A DNA stretch of 64,000 nucleotides from Aselliscus stoliczkanus (Eukaryota > Chordata > Mammalia > Chiroptera > Hipposideridae): contig CM066730.1 of NCBI GenBank assembly GCA_033961575.1, positions 115,347,523-115,411,522 of the forward strand, read 5' to 3'. Below the pieces are notes generated by a model. The model made no database searches and was not told where the DNA came from. It saw only the letters and a program-made list of their open reading frames with translations. Of the stretch, positions 50,669 to 61,948 are shown piece after piece; the stretch's first letter is position 1, and the number at the start of each line of letters is the position of its first letter. The position numbers and the translations under genes are program-made.

Positions 50669-50787
50669 TTTTTTTTTGAGGGCAGTGTCACTGGCCCACA
50701 TAGTCACTGGCCCTCATATGTGGGACCCAAACCGGGGCCGCTGGCATCCCAAGCCAGCACTTAACCACGGTGCCACTCGGCCGGCCC
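50669..50787 (-). mobile_element. Short tRNA-derived SINE (copy H)
   Basis: GGGCAGTGTCACTGGCCCAC, GACCCAAACCGGGGCCGCTG, CACTCGGCCGGCCC. Perfect 16 bp duplication at 50653-50668 and 50788-50803. A small internal duplication repeats TCACTGGCCC. Confidence 0.93.
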
Positions 50788-51893
50788 ACCCCTCCCTATT
50801 TTTAATGAACACGCGTGGGTGTATGACCAGCCTGTTCCACTCCTCTGCCACTTTCACCAGTCTTCAGGTGGTTTCTTTTGTATGTCCTTAGTTATAGAGC
50901 TTTGGTTCAGATAGACTTCAGGTGATTCTCAATGATGGTTGTTCTGTAGTTTAGTTGTAATTTTGACAGGGTTGTGAGACAATGCAAGCACAGCATTTCC
51001 CTACTCCGCCATCTTGACCAGATATTCGTTGTCTTGAAATTCTTAATAATTTTGTCTTTGGACATATGGTTTGTAAGTGAAGTCTGATGGGGTAATGCAT
51101 CATACATTTAAGTAGAGGGATTACATGCAATATGTGTGTCTACCATTGTTTGCTATCCCATTTGCATATATTATTCATGATGTCCCATGACTACAGAATT
51201 CAGGTGGACTCACAATGTTTTGGAGTTCAGCAAGACTCAAAGTGAGTACAAGGTAAACTTACATGTTCTGTCTGTGACTCAGTAGGTGGTGCCCTGACAG
51301 ATGGAGAGGCTGTGATTTCAGAACTGTGGACACAGAAAACAGGCAATGACAGTCTAAGAAACACAAATGACCTAGAAACTATATTGTATCCTTTCTTATT
51401 CATGTCATTTTCCTTTGTATCCAACTACTTATGATAACCTGGAAGGAAAGAGAAAAATAGGGCAACCCATAGTTTCTTTTCCTTTCAGTCCTTTCTTACT
51501 TACTGATGAGACTAAGGTAGATAGCAAATAGCAAGATGTAAAACAGAAAAAAACACTTGAGTCAGTTTTGTGCAGTGTTTTCATTGTTTTGGCAAGAATG
51601 AAATACATATACATGCACGAACTACAAAGATACAAATTGTGTATTCCACACACAAGTTAAATGCTCTTATATTTGCATTTACAACTGGCATTGTACAATA
51701 CAAAGATGAATGGTAAAGGTCATATGAATACTTTAAAATTGTAATTTTTCTTTATTTGGAACAACTTTAAATAACATAAAAAAAATATCATAACAAGCCA
51801 AGAAAGACTATGGAAAAAAGGAGAAAGCTTTATATTTTAATAGCTTTCATAACATTATTTTTTACTGCCGCTTGAACAAGGGGTCCTGCATTT

Positions 51894-52520
51894 TTATTTT
51901 GCACTAGGTCCCTGAATTAATGAAATAGCCCTATCCTCTTTCAATGAGGTGAGGACGCCACAAGCACAGGGGTTGTGGCTATCTAATGAGTGACATCTCA
52001 CCCCTTCTAGAACACAGTACACATGCCTGTAAACTGAAATTTTCTGATAAGTAATTGCTCCTTCTTTTGTGGCCTGCATCAGCCAGACTTCAGTTTTGCC
52101 TGGGGCAGATTGCATCAATGGTGTGTGAACTTCCAGGCTGGAAAGATGGACAAAGGGCAACTGTTGATATGTTGTGTAGGCTGAACAGGTCACACCCCTG
52201 TCCATGAGTGTCCTGAGGGTTAGGACTGGAATCAGGAAAGATAGAAAGAAAAGAGGGTGTTCCATGGTCCATCTGTTTCTCAGCTGCCATGTTGCAGCAT
52301 GTGAGGGGCCCAAGAATTTTAAATTTGAACCTGGCCTTATATGTGAATCTCCACTTGTATTTTTGCCTTGGGGACCCTCAAGTATTAGGGGAGGGTATGA
52401 ATATGAGTACGTAGAACACATAGTGCCCAGCAAAAACTTAGGAGAAACCCAGAAAGTGTTGGCTCTTATCAATATCAGATTATAGAGCAAATAACGTAAC
52501 ACTATTCTCTTCTTGGCCAA
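51894..52520 (-). other. Unassigned 208-codon open reading frame
   Basis: The longest open frame outside the L1s. A possible internal start (MEHPLFFLSFLIPVLTL) has signal-peptide character, and the downstream part holds several cysteines. I recognise no family. It could be chance, a degraded retroelement envelope-type frame, or a lost gene. Confidence 0.25.
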
Positions 52521-55500
52521 AGCCCTGAATTCCTGTTCACCTCTCCCTCCCCCTACACCTCTTCCTCGCTCCCAGCAGGAGAGGTGGTAGTGGTAGTGGT
52601 GGTATTCTGCTTTCCACCCCCCAGAAACGTTGCTCTAGGCTGGATGCCTGGATCCTTAAGGTGCTGCCATGGGTCCGACAGCCACGCCCTCTGAGTAGCA
52701 TAAGCTACTCCCTGCCCAGTGCCTGCCTGAGTCATGCATGAGTCTGGTATGCCCTCTGCTGTTTGAATCGTGCTGTCTATTCTGCAGCTCATCACGTGCT
52801 TTTTGTTTTTTTCCCAATGGATTTGGAATTACTTTTGAAATTTAGAAGAAGATTTACCTCTAGTTAAAATAGGCTAAGAAGGACAATTTATCATGTTCCA
52901 CTTTCCATACTGGGTGCCAGGAACTGGATTAAATAGATTTTCTCAATTGCAAAAACGATGCATTGCTTAGGCTTTCTAGTAAATTTCCTATGCATGTTAT
53001 TTAGTTCTTATCTAGATTGCCATATCTGACTGTTTCTATGAAATTTTACTGTAAGCCTCCTTGTACACTGTTTTGTTGATTTATCTTCTCTTTTTCGGTT
53101 TTAATGAATCCCTCTAACCAGCATGCTTGAAAAGCATGTTCTTTGGAAACATTTTGGCATTTCTTCAAAAGTCTGAGACCATGTAGAATTAATTGGGGGT
53201 AGGTAGAATTCATTGAGGCTATAGGTCAGGTAGTTTTTTAAAGTATAATTTAGAAAAAACACACAGCGTTCTTTTGCTGGAGTTGATATCACCAGATTAT
53301 TATTGAGTGAATGAAATTTTAGATCCCTAGGATTACCCCAGCGAGCATCTGGCAGTAGATTTTGCCCAGCATGTCAAATACAGTAATATTTAAAGAAGTG
53401 AATTTTTGATTAGGGTCATTTTGTTTCTTTTCTTTCACTTGGTTTTTCCCTCCTTATTTTATACTGATAGCCAGACAGCATGAAAGTGGAAGCACCACTT
53501 CCTCTGGCAGACACCAGGTGTGAATTAGCTACCAAACCATGGGTTCTTAAAATCAGTACTTGCCCTAAAATAGTGCCTACCTGCTGTGTGTTAATTGCTG
53601 GCTTGCTTGTTTATCAATGGACTAGTTATAAAGTCCTTGAGAGCAGAAACCATTGCTGGCTTGTTTGCCCATTGTATGATGGTTAACCTTGCATCTAACA
53701 CACTACTTGGGATACAATGTGTACTTAAAAATATTTGCTAAATGGATAAATGAATGCCTCAAGTACACAGACAATATGCTTAACGCAAAGTTAGGGATTT
53801 GGGGGGCAGGTGTAATAAGAAGATAAGTTGATGAGGGAGTTGAAGGGACATGTAGGGGCTATATAGAGAAGGAGATAATGGATAGGGTAAAAAGGAGGCA
53901 ATCAAATTATAAGAGGTCATTGTGAAATAAGAAAGCCAGTTTAGTGGGGTAGTAAGTGAACAACTCAGAGGAGGCTGTGGCCAGAGTAAGATACTGGATT
54001 TTAAGATTTCATTGGTAGAACTGTTGTAGGTCATTGCTATGTCTAGATTGTGGCCTTGGAAGTATTAGGTCAAACCACATGGAATTGCCAATATTATCCC
54101 ATTTTTTACTTATAAAAAGGCATTTTTCATGACCCCATCCAATAGTTTGCTAAAGTTTAGTGTACATGGGGTGAAGATCAGGAATTTTGAGGCCAAGGTA
54201 TTCATAGACTTTTTCATATAGATTCTGACACCAGGCAGAGTGATTTTAGGAGGTAAGTGGGGAGTGTTGTGACTCAGTTGCCTGTCTTGGGTGAGATGGT
54301 AGATGACAGTGAAGACAGGGGGTGAAGGACAGCATAGCTCAGTGGCATAGGCTGGAAGCTTAAAAACAACGAGACCACAGGAGTAATGGCCTAGTTTGGA
54401 AAGGGGAGCTTAGAGAACACTTCTCCCTGCCGCTGGTACTTGGAGCAGACTCTTCTAGAAGAAAGGGTGTTTTCCAATAAAAGTTCAGGCTCAGTTAAGT
54501 AAAGGAGGCAGAGAAGACATTCACAGAAGAAGCAGGATAGAGCTGTGGTTTCAGAAGAGAAAGCTTAGATAGGACAGAGGCGTTTACTTGAAAATCCTAA
54601 GTTACCAATGCCTAGGATATATTCCCTAGATTTACCTACTTACTTGATTGAATTATCAGAAACTTAAAAAAACTAAGGTCATTGTGAGATAATGATGACA
54701 TAAAGCAACATTTTGGTTTGTTTGATCACCTATGACAATCCAGATCCATTTTGCAACAAGCTGTCCTATCACCCAGAGGACATAAAAATGTTTCTTTTGC
54801 TGTTCTCTTCTTTCTGTCTTATCTGTATCCTGACATTTACCTCATTTCTCTGAAGTAACATTGTACATTCCTATGCAGCTCCTCACTACATCCCGAGACA
54901 CATTCCACTGAGCTCACCCAAATAGGAAATTAAAAATCTCAATTAGTGACTTAGAAATTGTCTGGGCTAGACCCATGGCAGTCATTCTATAGGGCTGAGT
55001 TGGTGGCCTCAGACTCCTTTGTACACATGGGGCGGGTGAGTGGCCCTCCAGTTAGGCATATATTCTCATCTGGTTTCATAACTTTCAGGAGAAGGCTTCA
55101 ATCTAACCCTCTGTCCCTTTGGTTGGCACAGTACCTGATGTGCCCTCAATGAACAATACTAAAGTTTAGGACATCAGTGTCTTCTTAGCCTCAGAACTCT
55201 CTGCTGCTCAGTTATTGTAACAAACTTGGCCATAAGGAAAAGCTAGTCATAGAAAATGGCCTGAAGGACATGCAATCCATTCACACCAGATTTTATCTTT
55301 GGAGCCAACTCAAGAGCTACTTGCTAGACTTGTCTGGGCCTCTGTGTAATTGTCTCTCCTGAACAACACTGGGGTGTCACTCCATTGTGACACCACAGTA
55401 AAGTGTGATTACAGTAAAGAATGTTGTGGTCCCCACTATGTTAAACTGTTGTGGTTTTTATATGGATATTGCTTAGGCTGCACTCTTAACATCATAGTAT

Positions 55501-56759
55501 CCTAACGTGCAGATGAAAACTTCACATGGGTCCCAAGTAGAAAAAGCCATTCTCCTCCTGATCCTCTCTGGTTTGTTTTTCACTGTAGACTCTGTTAATC
55601 TTGTTACTCATATATCTCCTTTGTTCTGCTTGCTTGGAAGCTCAAAATGAAGTGTGAGACCTGGCTGTTGTGGCTGTACAGAACATTATAAGGCATTGGA
55701 TGTGCCGATCCTTCCTCTAATTGACTTCACTCCATTTCTTTATTTTCTTACATTTTTGTTATGTTTATTGCATGTATCTCTAAGGTACCTCAAATCCTGT
55801 TTGGAAATAAGGAAGATCTGTAGATAAAGCAGTAATTTTGGGGTCTACGTAGGTAGAAACAATCTCCTAGATATTTTGTTTTCAAGCACAGAGCCACCCA
55901 CATCTTGAACTCATTATGTTAATGAAACTGAGAACTTGAAACACCTTTCACAAGAACACTTTCCCTTGGAGGCACTGGCATCTGCAACTAGCTCTTGATG
56001 GGGGCTGCCATATTGCTAAGTCTGTTTGTCTCCTTTTTTCCTTTACTTCTCCTTCCTCTTTCATCTGTCATGCCCGTAGCCTCCCCCACCTTTTTCTATA
56101 TGGTCCTCAAAGTCCCCTTTCTCGAGTGTAGCTCTGATTATATCTGCTTCCTGATTATAAAAATAAAAAAATTAAAAAAAAATCCTCAAATTTTTTTTTA
56201 TTGCTTACAGGAAAAAGGCCAAATTTTACTTATCGTTTTCTACTCAGCACTTAGAATAGGCCTGGAATATGGTAGGCGACTCATACATGGTTGTTGAATG
56301 AATGGAATTGCATTACATAACATAATGAATTGCGTTATATAACATAAGGCATCTAAGGCACCAGTAGAGAGCACTGGCACGAAAATGTTTATTTCTCAGT
56401 CACGTTCCATTCACACCCAGCATGAACCTACCTTTCCTATCTCATCTTTCACCACTGTGACTTTAATTATCACCGACTCATAAGTTTATGCACATAACAA
56501 ACATTTCTATGCCTACGGGGCCTTCATCATGCTGTTATTTCTACAATGCAGTCACTCCCTTGAATGCCTTAACCTTGCCTAAATCTAAAGAAAATAATAC
56601 ATACCCCTGGTGATGTTGGTTTAAATCTTCTCTATAACAATCCATGCTTTTATATTCAAATAGTTTGACCTGGTTGGGCATTTCTGGCATCTTTCATATA
56701 CAATTACATATTCTTTTTAACCAGCAAAGCCCCTTTAAACGAATAAAAACATACTTCCA

Positions 56760-56765
56760 TTTATT
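56760..56765 (-). terminator. Candidate CLCA1 polyadenylation signal
   Basis: AATAAA on the minus strand about 215 nt after the stop codon. Another AATAAA at 56965-56960 is only about 15 nt after the stop. The more distal one gives a more usual 3' UTR length. No transcript evidence is available. Confidence 0.4.
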
Positions 56766-56979
56766 GATGCACGCACCCCTTCTTTCTAGTATTCAAAATC
56801 ATACTAAATGCCTGAATGCTGATTAAACTTTTGTCTTTGAATGGATAGTTTTTTATACATATGTAGCGAGTTGTTTAGTATTTAATTTCATTAATTTGCC
56901 CCTACAGGAACTCTAAAATATGTTTTAGAAAATTTTATAATCAAAAGAAGTATGGATGGTTTATTTATCTCATGAAAAC

Positions 56980-57362
56980 TCAGCCCAAGGCTACCGACAG
57001 CTGCAATTCTCCTAGCCACTTCCACATAATTTTTAAAATGTGAATGCCAGGAATGGTGCTATTGATATTAATATTAGGACAAGGAAGAGAAGGTGTCTCT
57101 GGTGGAGCCTGTGGAGGAATAAACAAAGATACTCGTGCAATGTTGGAGATTTCTGATGTCAGGTTGACCTTATCAACAGCCTGAACAGCAATGAAGAGGT
57201 CCGTGCCATTTTCCAAAGTGATGCTTTCTGGTGTAAACACAAAGACTTCTTTTGAGCTGGCCTCCTGGGGAATGAGGTCAGCAGTGTTCACTTGAAATGA
57301 TTCACTGAACTTGTCTCTGAGATCAAGAATATTCGTGCTTATTCCAATGATATACTTGGAAG
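56980..57362 (-). CDS. CLCA1: CLCA1 last exon and stop codon
   Basis: 383 coding nt ending in TGA at 56982-56980. It reads [38 protein letters not shown] and the terminal [20 protein letters not shown]. The linker between PPETPS and CPNI is about five residues shorter than in human CLCA1 as I recall it. The acceptor follows an 11-base T run. Confidence 0.94.
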
Positions 57363-60300
57363 CTGGAAAAAAAAAAAGCAGTGACTTATAATTCTCAAGC
57401 CTTCAAGAAGTTTTGAAAGGCTGTTAGCAACATCATCCCATAAAGTTCTAATGATTAAATAACTGATGGTCCATTTTTACAAGCGTTAGTATCTCTTTAC
57501 ATCCTTGTTTGTGTATCTCAACAGAGTGATAAATGTAAAACTGTAGGCTTGGTCAGTATTTCTGGGCATGGCACTTGGCTAGGGGAGGAGGTGGTTTAAT
57601 TACTGCTTGCTATTTAATTATGTATAGAGGAGTTTTCAGTATGGGTGCCTTTCAAATCTGAAGTTCATACAGATCACCCAGAGATCTTAAAATGCCAATT
57701 CCGGTTCAGCAGGTCTGGGGCGGGGCCTGAGGCTCCATAGTCTAAGCAGCATTCCTGCGATGCCCATGCAGCAGTTCACAGACTGTACCTGGAGAGGTTT
57801 CTTCCAAAGGACAGCTTTGCTCCATAGATAACTATGCTCTATTCCCAAACCTCTGCAGGACTCATTACTAAAAATGGGCTTTACTAAAGGATACTTTGGC
57901 AAGGAAAAAACTGGAGGATTGTCTTTTCCTGGTTGAAACCTCTTATACCTAAAATACGCCAGTTCTTCAGATTCAAAACCTCTCATTTTAAGATCTTTTT
58001 AAAAAATTTTTTTATGGGGATAGTATTGGTTAATAATACTATATAAATTTCAGGTGTACAACATTATACAGTAATACCTTGGTTTGTGACTATAATTCGT
58101 TCTGGAAACAAACTACTTGTATTGCAAGACATCGCTTGTTTACTAAGTTAAAATGTATTAGAAATGTTTGCTTGTCTTGCAGAACACTCGCAAACCAAGT
58201 TACTCACAATCCAAGGTTTTACTGTAATTCAATATTTGTATGCTCTACGGCATGCTTCCCACCAAAAGTTTAGTTTCCATCCATTACCATATATCCGACC
58301 CCATTTCCCATTTACCCTCTCCCAAACCCCTTCATTTCAGAGGACATTCAAGATCCCTCCTGCCCCTGCCCTCCACATGCAGCACAAAACGCCTGCCTCA
58401 TGCCCTCCTGCACCCCTGCTTAGCTGCTCAGCTCCTCTGCAGGTTCCACACCACGTTGAGCTTACCTCTCCCATGGTCATAGTCATCCCCAGGAGCCGTC
58501 CATGTCAGATTAATAAGACTGTGTCCTTGTATTTTTGCCTTCAGGTCGGTGATTTGACAAGGTGGGAAGAGATCAGGTATGGGAGGCTTTGGGACACTGG
58601 AGACCACAAAGGAGCCTCCCGAGGATGTCCTGCTGAAACACACTTGCTTGCCATGAAGGTCATCCTCACTGACTTCAGGTCTCGGTGGGTTCCATTTTAC
58701 TTCACCTACATTAAAACTTTCTTCAATATATGGGAAGCAGCACCACAAAATGGGCACACTTCCTTCTGTTTTATTATTGGATTGCCCTCTTCCTACTCTT
58801 TCCTTCCGTTTTTCCCCTCCCACTTACAAAATTCATTTTAACGATTGGGTATAAAAATCTCAAATCCGTTTGCATCAGAAGGAAAAAGGCAAAGAGAGAA
58901 CCACAGTTCTTTATCTCACAGACATTTCCTGGCTATTTACTGGAATAACTTTCATAAATTATTTTCATGACATTTGTCCTGAAATTGTTTCTTTCCCATC
59001 CTGATCTTACTCTTCCACAACGTTGGTTTAAATGCTATCTCTACTTTAAACCTTCTCAGACTACCTCAAGAAGTCTCTTTCCTCTAAATAATATTGTGGA
59101 TTTCATTATCTTTTCTATTTATTTGATAGTTAATCATCTGGACCTTTAAGCATTGCCTTACTTATTTATTCTGCACATTTTTTTCTCTTTCTCCACATTT
59201 GTATTTTATCTTTCTTATTAGACTACAGTTTCTTATAAAATGTTTTGTGTAAGGTATTCTCAGATTTTATGCTTTTCAAAGACTTCTGATTTTTCTCAAT
59301 GAATGCATGGAAACCTAGTTCTTGTAGCAAATTTATTTTCTCATAAACTACTTCTTTAGCCCTTAAAATTTTTGCCTGTAAAGACAGAATGATCTTCATA
59401 CTTTCATACCCATTAATCTGGTCTTGGACAACAAAGATGAAGTGGGTACGTGTGCAGGTTCAGGGGTAATATTAGACTTACCAATAGAGAGTTGGTGTGA
59501 AGGATCATCAAGGTATGGAAGGGAGAACATGGCTTCCCAATACCATAACCACTATTAGTTATGAAGGCCAATATCTTATATAACCTCTGTTTCCCCATCT
59601 TTAAAATGGGATAGTTAGGAAAATCGGATGTACTAATGTAAGTAACAGACTAAGCATAGGCTTGATAGAGCCATTAAACCAGTCTCCTCCTGCCTTCTCC
59701 CCCTAACTCAAAAAGAAAAACAAATGGGAATAAAATAAGCTGAAATATTTGAAAGAGCTTTGTAAGCAATGGTGTTTTTTAAAGCATTTTTTTTCTATAT
59801 ACTTTTTTTTTTTGAGGGCAGTGTCACTGGCCCTCATATGTGGGACCCGAACCGGGGCCACTGGCTTCCCAAGCCAGCGCTTAGCCACCGCGCCACTTGG
59901 CCGGCCCTCCTATGATACTTCTGCATGAGGAGATACCACATGTCTTAGAAACCTCACTTTATGGAGCATACACCCAAGTAAACAGCACAGCGGTGAGCTT
60001 TTAGGAGGAGCTATTCTTACGCACAGCAGTGCTAGGAAAAAAGCTGCCCAGGACAGAGTGGAAATTGATGGAAAACAGGTCCTAGAAACCATTAGGACTC
60101 AGCATTGGTCCCAATTCCAGCTCTAGTCTGGAGAAAGTGTTTACTACCAAGAGTGGTATGGGACTGTTTCTTGGAGTGTAATTTTCCCACATGCTTGCAT
60201 GTGGGCTCAGCGTGCTGGCTGGTGTTGGATTCATCTACTGTTCTTCCTGGTCTAAGCAGGAAGAGAGAGGAAGACATGGAGACAGTGACCTTATGGTGAT

Positions 60301-61244
60301 GTAGATAAGCCCTAAATTGTTATGTTTTGATTCTATGGAAATGCCTGCATCGGTGGAAAGAGTTTCATTACAAAATGTTTATGAAAAAGAATAACAAACA
60401 TTTATTCAACACTTACTGTTGAACCAGCAACAAGTTTACTAGGTGTATTTCCTTGTTTATTGCTCAGAACTATCCTACAAGGAAGTAGCCATTATTATCC
60501 CTATTTAACAACTGAGAAAAGTGAAGCACAAAGAGATTACCTAAAATAATTTATTTGGCAGAGGACTAAAATTTGAACCGAGGCAGTCAAAAGCTACATT
60601 CAATCTAGTGATCATCATATGGGGGCTGTTTTGCCTCCTAGAGGACAGTGGATAATGTCTGGAGACTTCTGTGATTGTCATGACTGTGAGGGTTGCATTC
60701 GATATCTGGTAATAGGGCCAGAAATGCTGCTAAATATCCACCAATGCACAGGACAGCCATCACAACAAATATGTGGCCCAAAGAGTCAAGAGGGCCAAAG
60801 TCTAGAAACCTGATTTAATCCTGCACTTTCTCCCCACAGGCTTAATGGCTTCCTCTTGATCTTAAGCCTCTAACTTAAGTCAGATGTGTCATTACAGAGT
60901 ACTTACCATTCTCAATCCAGCCGGGTATGTACATGGCTCCATGCTGCTGGGCTATTGCCCTCCGCCTGGCTGCGTTCACTCCTCCCAGGGCCTGCACTTT
61001 TACACTGTATCTGCCATTTGTATCATATGCTGTAAAATACCTTGAATATATACCATCATCCTTAGTAGCATCAGCACCTTGACAGGGAAATGAGGACATT
61101 AATGAGTATCCTAAAGGTAACCAGGCATTTGTATATTTCCAACTCATATGTGGGTTAAAAACTTTCAAAGTAAAGAGAATCCAGCATGATTTCCAAAAGA
61201 GTTTAGGATTTGACTATGTTAAGGATGAGGTCTACTTCTTTTAC

Positions 61245-61288
<44 letters not shown>

Positions 61289-61890
61289 TGTTTATATTGG
61301 GTTGTTGGAAAAGTCGTGACGTATTTTTTTTCTCTGTTTTTCATTGCAAAAATGTGTCATGACTTTTCCGACAATCCAATAGTATTATATGTGTACATCT
61401 TGTCCTCCTGAATTGTTGTCTTTCTTTTTAAAATCAGAGATCACATCATGTCTCTGTTACATCCAACATAGCACAAGGTAACAACTCAACAGGTATCTGT
61501 TGAACTGAACAGAATTGCTATACATTACTGGGAAGAAGAAAATGTTATATGATTATGTTTCAAAAATTCATGACTTCTCTCCAGGGTAAATTTAGGTAGA
61601 AAATTCATTTACAGAATTTGTTCTAATATTACTTGCATTACCATTCCTCCTAAAAAGAAATGTAGAATTATTTCACTTTGTTCCTGTTGGATTTCTTAAT
61701 TACAAAAATAATGGGCAGGATTTTCACTTTGGAGACAAGATAATATAGAGTCTGCATATGTATAGGAATTACATATAACTTGAATCAGTCTCTGCTGCTT
61801 TCTAAACGTGAAAACCTCCGTTTCTTCATTTGTAATGTAGGGAAAATAATATCTCAAAAGTATGTGGTGAAGATAAAAATGAAGATATAC

Positions 61891-61948
<58 letters not shown>

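Larger units (their letters stand above)
47020..51020 (-). mobile_element. Older LINE-1 with ORF2 mostly deleted
   Basis: In element sense: 5' end near 51020 (ATCTTG-side GCCATCTTGACC on the plus strand), 5' UTR to about 49390, decayed ORF1 (about 49390-48420), the first part of ORF2 (about 48390-48081), then an abrupt jump at about 48080 to the ORF2 C-terminus and 3' UTR (48080-47020). Compared with the L1 at 37990-45196, roughly 3.2 kb of ORF2 is missing. Two SINEs have inserted into it. Confidence 0.8.
51021..56930. other. Intergenic 3' of CLCA1, no gene assigned
   Basis: No exon with family resemblance was found. A 208-codon open frame lies at 51894-52520 (minus). A (GGT)-like run of GGTAGTGGTAGTGG sits at 52582. 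An A-run segment lies at 56161-56181. Confidence 0.5.
58706..60906. other. CLCA1 intron with L2-like and MIR relics and a SINE
   Basis: 58960-59240 has decayed L2 texture. 59500-59660 is MIR-like (TTTCCCCATCTTTAAAATGG). SINE copy I and a MIR are listed separately. Confidence 0.5.

Noticed and set aside
58164..58841. 225-codon plus-strand frame
   Set aside because: Antisense to the second-last CLCA1 exon and its flanking intron; no family resemblance of its own.
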